Assembly (NCBI GenBank): GCA_947168665.1
Contig: CAMVMX010000004.1
Location: 62,001-126,000, forward strand
Origin: an uncultured Bacteroidales bacterium
GTDB lineage: Bacteria; Bacteroidota; Bacteroidia; Bacteroidales; P3
Direction: 5' to 3'
Length of the DNA stretch: 64,000 nt
Part shown: positions 1 to 8,264 of the stretch, piece after piece
Numbering within the stretch: position 1 is the stretch's first letter
Layout of the letters: each line of letters starts with the position of its first letter
Position numbers and translations under genes: made by a program
Notes under the pieces: generated by a model
Database searches by the model: none
What the model saw: the letters and a program-made list of their open reading frames with translations, nothing else
What the model was told of the DNA's origin: nothing

Positions 1-841
1 CCTCAATGTCCGACCACGCATACGGCCTCAGATTATAGCTGGATGGCGTGAGTCCATAGTAATAAGACGTGTCATAGTCGTTTGGCTTCCAGAAAACCTT
101 CATCTTGTTCCTTATCCAGCACGAGGAGTCGGGCGAATAGTATTGGTCTGTGGCTCCTGTCTGCGAACTTGTCCATGATGTCGTCATGACTGTTTGATAT
201 GGACGAAGGTCTGACGCAGGGAGAGGATTGTCCGGACTGGGGCGGAACCAGTCCTGCGAAAAGCCCACATAGAACGAGTCCTGCACCCTGACCGGCTTCT
301 CAAAGTAGAAATCATACCTGTAGCATACCTGGCTAAAAGCCGTTGACATCATGTCCCCACAGGTGTCTTCCTGGCTATAACTTTGGTGTAGGGGGAAAGT
401 GTCACACCGGGTTGCCTCTCCCGTATAATCAAACGGAATCTGCTCCAGCATATAGGACGAGTCTGTCGTCGTCTCATACAGATACAGATACTCCGGCCTG
501 TCAAATGAGAAATGACCGAAATGACTCTCTGTGAATAGAGTTCGCCATATTGAAATCCCGTACACATCGGTGGGCTCGTCGACATAGTTGTACTGCAGTA
601 TGTCGCCCCAAACAATCCATGGCCGCGTCCAGTGCGACGGATCCAAGCTGTCGCGATAGGGCAGACAGAAGGCTCCCCATTCTGTTAACAGTGGATGTGT
701 GTTGTCCGTGTCTATCCACGACCGCCAGTCGAACTGCCAGTAGGGACGGTACAGCGTGTCCACTCGTATATATTTTGACTCCTGCGCCCGCAGCTGGCCG
801 ACTGCCATCAGCATGACGATTGCAAAAAAAGTCTTTCTCAT
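1..841 (-). CDS. Secreted hypothetical protein, C-terminus beyond window edge
   Basis: An open frame of 280 codons runs leftward from an ATG at 841-839 without a stop to the window edge, so the C-terminus is missing. It begins MRKTFFAIVMLMAVGQLRAQ, a typical signal peptide with a cut after AQ, and continues as a Trp-, Tyr- and Asp-rich extracellular-looking sequence (for example YRPYWQFDWRSW, FRPSPDNPLPASDLRPY). That composition resembles the large surface proteins elsewhere in this window. I do not recognise the family. A C-terminal sorting domain could lie in the missing part. It is the last gene of a leftward series after the SPOR protein. Confidence 0.7.
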   Translation of the reverse strand, partial: MRKTFFAIVMLMAVGQLRAQESKYIRVDTLYRPYWQFDWRSWIDTDNTHPLLTEWGAFCLPYRDSLDPSHWTRPWIVWGDILQYNYVDEPTDVYGISIWRTLFTESHFGHFSFDRPEYLYLYETTTDSSYMLEQIPFDYTGEATRCDTFPLHQSYSQEDTCGDMMSTAFSQVCYRYDFYFEKPVRVQDSFYVGFSQDWFRPSPDNPLPASDLRPYQTVMTTSWTSSQTGATDQYYSPDSSCWIRNKMKVFWKPNDYDTSYYYGLTPSSYNLRPYAWSDIE

Positions 842-1048
842 GGTTCAGATCATTGTCTTGGTTATACATTGTGGCGCGAATCCGCCTCACTCTCCGCACA
901 CCCTGTCCACCCTGTCCTTACGCATGGTGGACGAAATCAATCCCTACCAAACACACATGACCGGTTTTTGTCATAATTGACACTTGACGATACGGTACTC
1001 TTGTCCCCAATCTGGGGAGTCGGCGACTACACATCCCCCGACACGCGG

Positions 1049-1516
1049 CTAAATATCGTCCTCCGATTCGGGAACCATCTCGTCCCAGTTGATTTGGGTG
1101 GGATAGATGTTGTCGCGGATTATGGTGCCGGGGAAATCGTTGCGGATGCGCTGCAAAAAGACATATGCATCGAGGCGGGTGCGGAAATCGCCCACCTTCA
1201 CCTTGAAATTGGGCTCGTCAAACACCACATAGGCCTCCACGCCGGGATAGGCTTCGCGGATGCGCTCCTTCATGTCAAACGCGCGGTTTTTGGATGCTGA
1301 CCCCGACAGGGAAGCCACTTGGATGCGGTAGCCCGGGATGGTGCGCACCCGCTCGTTGAGCTCGACATGTTTCTGCACCAGCTGCGCCACCGCTACATCA
1401 CCTTTGATTTCGACATGCCCTCTGCTTCTGTTGCTGCCATAGGTGCGCACACTCTGGGCCTGCACTGCCGTGCAAGCCAAAGCCGTCAACATAAAAACAA
1501 AAAAATATTTCTTCAT
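1049..1516 (-). CDS. SPOR domain-containing periplasmic protein
   Basis: 155 residues. The N-terminus (MKKYFFVFMLTALACTAVQAQ) is a signal peptide. Residues about 60-140 (GYRIQVASLSGSASKN ... VVFDEPNFKVKVGDFRTRLDA) match the SPOR fold: the first strand GYRIQVAS, an Arg/Lys-rich helix, then the F-K-V-K-V-G-x-F signature. SPOR domains bind peptidoglycan stripped of stem peptides, so a role in wall or division-site biology is likely. It lies 88 nt downstream of the stress protein gene on the same strand, with a hairpin between them. Confidence 0.85.
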   Translation of the reverse strand: MKKYFFVFMLTALACTAVQAQSVRTYGSNRSRGHVEIKGDVAVAQLVQKHVELNERVRTIPGYRIQVASLSGSASKNRAFDMKERIREAYPGVEAYVVFDEPNFKVKVGDFRTRLDAYVFLQRIRNDFPGTIIRDNIYPTQINWDEMVPESEDDI

Positions 1517-1542
1517 AGTCTTGAATGGTTTATGTTACAAAC

Positions 1543-1568
1543 GTTGCCGGAGTCATCCCTCCGGCAAC
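1543..1568 (-). terminator. Intergenic hairpin between the Usp and SPOR genes
   Basis: Arms GTTGCCGGAG and CTCCGGCAAC pair perfectly (10 bp) around a 6-nt loop. On the minus strand the stem is followed by GTTTGTAAC, not by a clean T run, so it could be a weak terminator or an mRNA stabiliser just after the stress protein gene. Confidence 0.4.
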
Positions 1569-1604
1569 TGATAAGTTCTGCGTCAAGGTGACATCCGCCT
1601 TTCG

Positions 1605-2420
1605 TCAACGGGCGAAGGAGTTGACCTCCTCGGGGCGGATGGAAAGCACCGGGCGGGAGGACATGGTGAGCATCTGCTGCGCATAGTTGCCCAGCAGGAA
1701 ACTGGTGAGGGACGACTCCTGCTCGGTCATAATCACAATCATGTCGGCATTCACCTCGTCGGCATACTCCAACGTGGTGACCGTGAGATTCTTCGGCACA
1801 CTCACACACTTGCACACATGCTTCACGTCGGCCTTCGTCAGATAGTTGTCCACCTGGTTCACATAACTGTCTACAATGCCCTTGATGGTCTTATTGTCAG
1901 AGGTGTACAGCCCGAGAATATGTAACTCAGACCCGAACACCTTGGCGAAATTGGCTGCGGCGGGTACCTTCTGGCGCGTGTCGGCCGAGCTGTCGATGGG
2001 TACCACAATGCAGTCCAGCGACTTGTGGAAGTTGAAATTCTCCCTGATTGTGAGCACCGGGGCGGGCGACTCGGCAATGGTGCGATAGGTGTTGCGGCCT
2101 ATCCAGTTCTTCTCGAAGCCGGACATGCCGTGCGTCCCCACCACGATGAGGAAAGCGTTGTCCTCTTTGGCCTGTTCGCACAACTCGCGCGACACCTTGC
2201 CCTCACGGATGACATACTCCATCCTGATACCCTTCAGCAGGTGGGCCACCCCTGCGTTGCGCCGCTCAATCTCTTCCCTTATCGGACCCTCGTCCTGACC
2301 TTTCTCCTTGACGTACACCAGCCGGAGGTCCTGCTGAAAACGGTTGGCGATATCGATGGCCAGATCAACGGCGTTGGCCGATCCGGTAGAAAAGTCAAAT
2401 CCAACAAGTACTTTGCTCAT
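1605..2420 (-). CDS. Universal stress protein, tandem UspA domains
   Basis: 271 residues, about twice the length of a single UspA domain. The first half starts VLVGFDFSTGSANAVDLA and ends with VVGTHGMSGFEKNWIGRNTYRTI, which approximates the G-2x-G-9x-G nucleotide-binding signature. The second half starts CIVVPIDSSADTRQKVPAA and ends SRPVLSIRPEE but lacks a good copy of that signature. Usp proteins are cytoplasmic stress-response factors, often ATP-binding. The gene has its own promoter (2471-2500) and may be co-transcribed with the SPOR gene downstream. Confidence 0.88.
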   Translation of the reverse strand: MSKVLVGFDFSTGSANAVDLAIDIANRFQQDLRLVYVKEKGQDEGPIREEIERRNAGVAHLLKGIRMEYVIREGKVSRELCEQAKEDNAFLIVVGTHGMSGFEKNWIGRNTYRTIAESPAPVLTIRENFNFHKSLDCIVVPIDSSADTRQKVPAAANFAKVFGSELHILGLYTSDNKTIKGIVDSYVNQVDNYLTKADVKHVCKCVSVPKNLTVTTLEYADEVNADMIVIMTEQESSLTSFLLGNYAQQMLTMSSRPVLSIRPEEVNSFAR

Positions 2421-2470
2421 AATGCTTATTTGATATTTTTCGGTTACAAAAATTACTATTTTTCCCGCTA

Positions 2471-2500
2471 CAAAATTACACTTTTTTTTTCATTTTGCAA
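2471..2500 (-). promoter_or_regulatory. Bacteroidota-type promoter for the Usp gene
   Basis: On the minus strand TTG (2500-2498) is followed after 19 nt by TAATTTTG (2478-2471), a perfect TAnnTTTG -7 element. The start codon is about 45 nt further on. Confidence 0.65.
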
Positions 2501-3064
2501 CTTTTTTTGCCCCAAGCCGCAAAAAAAAACAATCCGCACCCCTCCCACGCCCTTGGAAACCACTCGACAACACACTAATTTATAAATCATTATACAACTA
2601 ATAAAATCATAATCCCCAACCCATTCCACGACTGCGGCCACCACCCCGTCAGAGGCGTGCCGACACCGGCCACAGGGTACCGGCACACTGGCATTTGGCC
2701 CTCCCCTAAAACATCCCCGCCCGGGGCACGCTCCGCGCGCGCCATTACGTCCGCAACAGATACGCCGCCGCACGGGAAACTGCCGAACCCGGGCCACCGG
2801 GAGCCCAACTCCCGCACCGTATCCTCTCCTTCCCCTCTCCTTTTCCACCGTTTCGTTTGCCGGCAAGAAATAAACAAGGAATGAAACAGAAGCAAAACAG
2901 AAATGAAATAGAAAGCAAACAAAAAAGCCCCGTCCGTCCGGAGCGGGTGGCGGAGGGGTCAGCGGGCTGCCCGGCACACCGGCGCAAATGCCTGGCAATG
3001 CAGCCACAAAAGAGTACTAACAGCTATGGTTGAAATCTTTTCCTAAAAAAAATAAAAATAAAGG

Positions 3065-3094
3065 TTGCAGGAACAAAAAAAAAGCGTAAATTTG
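3065..3094 (+). promoter_or_regulatory. Promoter of the rnf operon
   Basis: TTG at 3065-3067, then 19 nt, then TAAATTTG at 3087-3094, matching TAnnTTTG. The rnfB start codon follows about 50 nt downstream, after an AT-rich leader. Confidence 0.7.
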
Positions 3095-3143
3095 CAATTT
3101 AAATATAATAGATTAAAAAAACTAACAAAACACTAATAAAACA

Positions 3144-4058
3144 ATGACTAACATGATTTTGACTGCAGTGCTGGTGCTTGGCCTGATAGGCATAATATTC
3201 GCCATAGTGCTGTATTTTGTCGCCCAGAAGTTCAAAGTTTTAGAGGATCCGCTGATTGACGAGATTGCCGAGGTACTCCCCGGCGCCAACTGCGGCGGAT
3301 GCGGCAAGGCCGGGTGCCGCGCCATGGCCGAGGCATTCGTGAAACAGGGCAACATGGATGGCCTGCACTGCCCCGCCGGAGGCGAGGAGGTGGCCAAAAA
3401 AGTGGCCGCCCTGCTGGGCTGCACCCCCGAGATTTCGGACCCCATGGTGGCAGTGGTGCGCTGCAACGGAAGCTGCGCAAACGCCGTGTCGAAAAACAAC
3501 TACGACGGCCTGGCCGACTGTGCCTTTGCCAACAGCGTCTACGCCGGCGAGAGCGGATGCGTCTTCGGCTGCCTGGGCCTGGGCAACTGCGCCAAGGCCT
3601 GCCAGTTCGGCGCCCTGAGCATGGACCCCGAAACGGGGCTGCCCAAAGTGGACGACGACAAATGCACCGCCTGCGGAGCCTGCGTCAAGGCCTGCCCGCG
3701 CGGCATCATCGAGCTGCGCAAAAAGGGCGTGAAGAACCGCCGCGTGTATGTGGCCTGCCGCAACAAGGAGAAAGGGGCCGCCGCCCGCAAGTCGTGCATC
3801 GCCGCCTGCATAGGATGCGGCAAGTGCGAGAAGACCTGCCCCTTCGGCGCCATCAAAGTCGAGAACAACTTGGCATACATTGATTTCAACCTGTGCCGCC
3901 TGTGCCGCAAGTGTGTGGCCGAATGCCCCACTGGGGCCATCCACGCCGTCAACTTCCCGCCGCTGCCGCCCAAAAAGGAGACCCCGGCCACAGGCACCCC
4001 CGCTCCAGCCCCCGCCCCCGCAAAGGCCCCCGAGGCTGCACCCGCGCAAGCCAATTAA
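3144..4058 (+). CDS. rnfB: Rnf complex subunit RnfB (multi-ferredoxin electron entry subunit)
   Basis: 304 residues. A transmembrane anchor (residues 4-27) is followed by the RnfB [4Fe-4S] motif with Cys50, Cys53, Cys58 and Cys76 (CGGCGKAGC). Further Cys-rich ferredoxin motifs follow (for example CTACGACVKACPRG, CIGCGKCEKTCPFG, CRLCRKCVAECPTG). The tail is a Pro/Ala-rich linker of about 40 residues without cysteines. RnfB takes electrons from reduced ferredoxin and passes them into the membrane complex, which drives Na+ or H+ export while reducing NAD+. First gene of the operon, 48 nt before rnfC. Confidence 0.95.
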   Translation: MTNMILTAVLVLGLIGIIFAIVLYFVAQKFKVLEDPLIDEIAEVLPGANCGGCGKAGCRAMAEAFVKQGNMDGLHCPAGGEEVAKKVAALLGCTPEISDPMVAVVRCNGSCANAVSKNNYDGLADCAFANSVYAGESGCVFGCLGLGNCAKACQFGALSMDPETGLPKVDDDKCTACGACVKACPRGIIELRKKGVKNRRVYVACRNKEKGAAARKSCIAACIGCGKCEKTCPFGAIKVENNLAYIDFNLCRLCRKCVAECPTGAIHAVNFPPLPPKKETPATGTPAPAPAPAKAPEAAPAQAN

Positions 4059-4106
4059 CCTCACCCGCTCAACCTTTGGAACATTAAACCAATAGAATTC
4101 TAAAAG

Positions 4107-5435
4107 ATGAAGACATTCAAAATGGGTGGTGTCCACCCGGAAGAGAACAAAATATCGACCAACGCCGCCATCGAGCAGATGCCCCTGCCCAAACAGGTGG
4201 CCGTGTTAATGAACCAGCACCTCGGAGCCCCCGCCACACCCATCATCGCCAAAGGCGACAAGGTGAAGGTGGGACAGCTGATTGCCGAGGCCCAGGCCTT
4301 CATGTGCGCCAACATCCACTCGCCAGTCAGCGGCACGGTGAACAAAATCGACGTCTGCAAAGACATCGTCGGCCTGCCCAAGACCGCCATATACATCGAC
4401 GTGGAAGGCGACGAATGGATGGAAACCATCGACCGCACCCCCGACATCAAACGCGAGTGCACGCTGGAACCCAAAGAGATTGTGGCCAAACTGAAGGAGA
4501 TGGGCATCGTGGGACTGGGCGGCGCCACATTCCCCGCCCACATCAAATACAGTGTGCCCGAAGGCAAGAAGGCCGAATACCTTATTATTAATGCAGCCGA
4601 ATGTGAGCCCTACCTCACTTCGGACCACCGCGCAATGATGGAACACGCCGAAGAGATTTGCATAGGCATCAGTCTGCTGCGCAAAGCCCTCGGCGTGCCC
4701 AACGCCTATATCGGCATCGAGAGTAACAAGCCCGAACCCATCCGGGTGATGACCGAAACGGCCAAGAAGTTTGAGGGCATCATCGTCGAACCGCTGGTGG
4801 TGAAATACCCGCAGGGAGCCGAGAAGCAGCTTATCAACTCCATCACAGGCCGGAAAGTGCCCAGCGGCAAGCTGCCCATCGACGTGGGCTGCGTGGTGAG
4901 CAACATCGGCACCACTTTCGCCGTCTACGAAGCCATCCAGAAGAACAAACCCCTCATTGAGAATATCCTCACCGTGACGGGCAAGAAACTGCCCAGCCAG
5001 CACAACTACCAGTGCCGCATCGGCATCACCTACAACGACATCATCCGCCACGCCCTGGGCGAGTTGCCGGCAACGACGGGCAAGGTGATCAGCGGCGGCA
5101 CGATGATGGGCAAGGCCATCAGCAACCTCGACGCCCCCACCACCAAGGGGGCCAGCAGTGTGCTGGTGATGGACGAGGCCGAGTCGCGCCGCAGACCCGA
5201 AAGCAACTGCATACGCTGCGGCAAGTGCATCAACGCCTGCCCCATGGGGCTGGAGCCTTACCTCTTCTCCGCCTTGGTGAAAAACAACCGCATCGAGGAA
5301 GCCCAGGCCCACAACATTCTGGACTGCATCGAGTGCGGCTGCTGCTTCTTCAGCTGCCCCGCCAACAAGCCCCTGACCGACGAAATCAGGCTGGGCAAAA
5401 ACAAGGTTCGCGCCATGATGGCCGCCAAGAAATGA
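4107..5435 (+). CDS. rnfC: Rnf complex subunit RnfC (NADH/FMN-binding)
   Basis: 442 residues, normal for the short RnfC form without the long Ala-rich C-terminal repeat. The N-terminal barrel-sandwich segment is followed by the Gly-rich motif GLGGATFPAHIKY, which belongs to the NADH/FMN site of the NqrF/Nuo51-like domain. Two [4Fe-4S] motifs close the protein: CIRCGKCINACPMG (from about residue 368) and CIECGCCFFSCPANKP (from about 407). RnfC is the peripheral subunit that exchanges electrons with NAD+. Confidence 0.95.
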   Translation: MKTFKMGGVHPEENKISTNAAIEQMPLPKQVAVLMNQHLGAPATPIIAKGDKVKVGQLIAEAQAFMCANIHSPVSGTVNKIDVCKDIVGLPKTAIYIDVEGDEWMETIDRTPDIKRECTLEPKEIVAKLKEMGIVGLGGATFPAHIKYSVPEGKKAEYLIINAAECEPYLTSDHRAMMEHAEEICIGISLLRKALGVPNAYIGIESNKPEPIRVMTETAKKFEGIIVEPLVVKYPQGAEKQLINSITGRKVPSGKLPIDVGCVVSNIGTTFAVYEAIQKNKPLIENILTVTGKKLPSQHNYQCRIGITYNDIIRHALGELPATTGKVISGGTMMGKAISNLDAPTTKGASSVLVMDEAESRRRPESNCIRCGKCINACPMGLEPYLFSALVKNNRIEEAQAHNILDCIECGCCFFSCPANKPLTDEIRLGKNKVRAMMAAKK

Positions 5436-5491
5436 AACCGAAGGTTGATTTAACTGAATAATAATATAGATATAGAAATACTAATAAGAAT

Positions 5492-6451
5492 ATGAATCTG
5501 CTTAAGATATCTGGTTCTCCGCACGTCCACAGCGACGAATCGACCAAGAAAATCATGTGGCGCGTCAACCTGGCGTTGGTGCCCATGCTGCTCACTGGCA
5601 TTGCCTACTTCGGGCTGAACGCCTTGCTCATCAGTATTGTGTCGGTGGCTTGCTGCTGCCTTTTCCAATGGCTGATTGAGAAATTCATCCTCAAAGTGCC
5701 CTCCACGGTGTGCGACGGCTCGGCTATCGTCACCGGTCTGCTGCTGGCTTTCAACGTGCCCGCCACCGCCGACATGATATGGCTGGTGGCTATCGGCGCA
5801 CTGGTGGCCATCGGAGTGGGCAAGATGACTTTCGGCGGACTGGGCAAGAACCCCTTCAACCCCGCGCTGGTGGGACGTGTGTTCCTGCTCATCTCTTTCC
5901 CCGTGCAGATGACCACCTGGCCCAGTGTGGGCAAATGGTTCCCCATGACTACCGACACTGTCAGCGGCCCCACGCCGCTGGGCATCCTGAAGGAGGGCGG
6001 CAACATTGACCTGCCCACCCTCACCGAGATGTTCCTGGGCCACATGGGCGGCTCGCTTGGCGAGGTGAGTGCCATTGCCATCCTCATCGGCGCCATCTAC
6101 CTGCTGTGGCGCAAAGTCATTTCCTGGCATATCCCGGTGGCCTTTATCGGGACAGCCTTTGTCTTCAGCGGCATCCTTTGGCTGGTGGACCCCACGGCCT
6201 TTGTCGACCCCGTCACCACCATCCTCACGGGCGGCATCATGCTGGGTGCCTGCTTCATGGCCACCGACATGGTGACATCGCCCATGGCCAAGAGCGGGCA
6301 GCTGATATTCGGTGTGGGCTGCGGTCTGCTGACCATCATCATCCGCAACTGGGGCGCCTATCCCGAAGGGGTGTCATTCGCCATCCTGCTGATGAATGCA
6401 GTCACGCCTCTTATCAACCGCTGGTGCAAACCCACACGCTTTGCTTGCTAA
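5492..6451 (+). CDS. rnfD: Rnf complex subunit RnfD (flavinylated membrane subunit)
   Basis: 319 residues with about eight to ten hydrophobic segments. The motif TDTVSGPTPLG places the covalent-FMN threonine at about Thr161, as in RnfD/NqrB. GLGKNPFNPALVGR is also characteristic. Inner-membrane subunit forming part of the ion path. It follows rnfC by 56 nt and precedes rnfG by 37 nt. Confidence 0.95.
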   Translation: MNLLKISGSPHVHSDESTKKIMWRVNLALVPMLLTGIAYFGLNALLISIVSVACCCLFQWLIEKFILKVPSTVCDGSAIVTGLLLAFNVPATADMIWLVAIGALVAIGVGKMTFGGLGKNPFNPALVGRVFLLISFPVQMTTWPSVGKWFPMTTDTVSGPTPLGILKEGGNIDLPTLTEMFLGHMGGSLGEVSAIAILIGAIYLLWRKVISWHIPVAFIGTAFVFSGILWLVDPTAFVDPVTTILTGGIMLGACFMATDMVTSPMAKSGQLIFGVGCGLLTIIIRNWGAYPEGVSFAILLMNAVTPLINRWCKPTRFAC

Positions 6452-6488
6452 CACATCATCACAACAACGAATAAACTACTAATCAATT

Positions 6489-7052
6489 ATGGCAAAGAAA
6501 GCTCAATCCACACTAATCAATATGCTGCTGTCGCTGACCACCATCGCTGTGGTGGCGGCCGCCGCGCTGGCTTTTGTCAGCTCTGTGACAGAAGAACCCA
6601 TCCTCAATGCCCAGAAAGCCAAGAAGGAGGCCGCCATCAAGGCCGTGCTTCCGGCATTTGACAAACTGGAGGAAACCTCCATTGACGGCACCAACTGCAC
6701 CAAGGCCTACGGCCCCGATGGCCAGCTGGTGGGCATGGCCATCGAGTCCAGCACCGAGAAAGGCTTCGGCGGACATCTGGAAGCCATGGTAGGATTCGAT
6801 GCCGAAGGGAATGTGTCTGGCTACCAGATACTGCAGACCGCCGAGACCCCGGGACTGGGGGCCAAGGCCGGCGAGTGGTTCCAGAAAGGCAATAAAGGCG
6901 ACGTAATCGGCATGAACCCCGCCACCGAACTCAAGGTGAAGAAGGACGGCGGACAGGTGGATGCCATCAGCGGCTCCACCATCACCTCGCGTGCATTCTG
7001 CGAGATTATTAACAACGCATACAAAACATTCCAGAAAGGAGGGAACAAATAA
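6489..7052 (+). CDS. rnfG: Rnf complex subunit RnfG (periplasmic flavoprotein)
   Basis: 187 residues. One N-terminal membrane anchor (about 10-32) is followed by an extracytoplasmic FMN-binding domain. The motif DAISGSTITSRA near residues 158-169 carries the threonine (about Thr164) that ApbE flavinylates in the D-x-x-SGA/S-T pattern. The stop codon shares one nucleotide with the rnfE start, suggesting coupled translation. Confidence 0.94.
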   Translation: MAKKAQSTLINMLLSLTTIAVVAAAALAFVSSVTEEPILNAQKAKKEAAIKAVLPAFDKLEETSIDGTNCTKAYGPDGQLVGMAIESSTEKGFGGHLEAMVGFDAEGNVSGYQILQTAETPGLGAKAGEWFQKGNKGDVIGMNPATELKVKKDGGQVDAISGSTITSRAFCEIINNAYKTFQKGGNK

Positions 7053-7639
7053 TGAAAGCCACTGACATTATTAAAAACGGTCTTATCAAGGAGAACCCCA
7101 CATGGGTGCTGGTGCTGGGCATGTGCCCCACACTGGCCACCACTACGTCGGCCGTCAACGGCATGATGATGGGGCTTGCCACCACTTTTGTGCTGGTGAT
7201 GTCGAACATCGTCATCTCGCTGCTCAAATCGGTCATCCCTGACAAGGTGCGTATCCCCGCCTTCATCGTGGTGATTGCCACTTTCGTCACCATTGTGCAG
7301 ATGGTGATGCAGGGCTATATGCCCGACATGTATGAGACCCTCGGACTGTTCATCCCCCTGATTGTGGTGAACTGCATCGTGCTGGGGCGCGCCGAGGCCT
7401 TTGCATCCAAAAACAATGTGTGGCACTCGCTGCTCGACGGCCTCTTTATGGGGCTGGGCTTCACCTGGGCCCTCACCCTGGTGGGGCTGGTGCGTGAACT
7501 GCTCGGGGCCGGCGCCATCTTTGGCCACAGCCTCATCGGCGGCAACGATGGCATGCTGCTCTTCATCCTTGCCCCCGGCGGTTTCATCGTGCTGGGATTT
7601 CTGATGGCATTGGTCAAGAAAATACAGAAAAACTCGTAA
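7052..7639 (+). CDS. rnfE: Rnf complex subunit RnfE
   Basis: 195 residues with six predicted membrane helices. Family hallmarks are GMCPTLATTTSAVNGMMMG, DKVRIPAFIVVIATFVTIV and IPLIVVNCIVLGRAEAFAS. RnfE pairs with RnfA as an inverted-topology dimer around the Fe-S centre in the membrane. No rnfA follows, although it is normally the next gene in Bacteroidota: after a 119-nt gap comes an unrelated secreted protein. Confidence 0.93.
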   Translation: MKATDIIKNGLIKENPTWVLVLGMCPTLATTTSAVNGMMMGLATTFVLVMSNIVISLLKSVIPDKVRIPAFIVVIATFVTIVQMVMQGYMPDMYETLGLFIPLIVVNCIVLGRAEAFASKNNVWHSLLDGLFMGLGFTWALTLVGLVRELLGAGAIFGHSLIGGNDGMLLFILAPGGFIVLGFLMALVKKIQKNS

Positions 7640-7758
7640 AAAAAGTTAAATTTCGAGATTAGGGGGTATCCAAAACGCACCTAACGACTCTATATAAAAA
7701 AAAACGGACGGCACCGCTCGCCGCACAGTAAAATTACAAACACAAAAAAAGAACAGTC

Positions 7759-8226
7759 ATGAAGAAAATAGTCATTTTAGCATTGATGAGTGTCGTGATG
7801 GGCTCATGGAGCCAGGTGCAGGCACAGAACTGCGACGAACTGCTGGAGCCATTCTTCCAGCTAAACAATATCGATACCTCAATATACCCCGCAGGCAAGG
7901 CCGAGTGGAGGTGCTGCTTCGCCCGCTCCGCGTTCTACTACACCAACAGCATTCCCGACAACGCACCGGTATACAACATCACCGAGGTCACCAACAAGTT
8001 GACCGGCAAGAATATTGAGCGGAATTTTGTCGTCAACATTGACCACATGAGTTATTACGCCTACAATTTTGACCATTTTCAGGCCATCAACGACAAGAAG
8101 ACGGTCTACTTCCGGCTGGCAAACGGCAAGCATAAATACCTGGCCGTACGCTCCATAATCGACATGTACGAAAGCACCTGTCAGATGGTGGACGATCTGC
8201 AGAAAGAAAGGTCGAAAAACAAATAA
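7759..8226 (+). CDS. Small secreted protein of unknown function
   Basis: 155 residues. A signal peptide (MKKIVILALMSVVMGSWSQVQAQ) precedes a mature domain of about 130 residues with two cysteines in the CCF motif and several aromatic residues. No recognised family. It starts 119 nt after rnfE, in the place where rnfA would be expected, and 38 nt before the first large surface protein, so it may be transcribed with the latter. The sequence has no membrane helices, so it is not a divergent RnfA. Confidence 0.75.
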   Translation: MKKIVILALMSVVMGSWSQVQAQNCDELLEPFFQLNNIDTSIYPAGKAEWRCCFARSAFYYTNSIPDNAPVYNITEVTNKLTGKNIERNFVVNIDHMSYYAYNFDHFQAINDKKTVYFRLANGKHKYLAVRSIIDMYESTCQMVDDLQKERSKNK

Positions 8227-8264
8227 AACACAAGAACGCTTAACCCATATAAACAGTTAGAGCC

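Larger units (their letters stand above)
2421..3143. other. Divergent intergenic region, 723 nt
   Basis: This gap separates the leftward Usp gene from the rightward rnf operon and holds a promoter for each. Between them is a GC-rich stretch (about 2640-3000) with A-rich borders. Frames open across the GC-rich part on both strands, but they have no signal peptide, no recognisable domain and a skewed composition. I see no gene or RNA here. Confidence 0.6.

Noticed and set aside
2468-3007. 179-codon frame between the Usp gene and rnfB
   Set aside because: Runs through a promoter and a GC-rich patch, and has no conserved motif.
7640-7758. Remnant of rnfA after rnfE
   Set aside because: Only 119 nt, A-rich with a short GC patch, no membrane-helix coding in any frame.
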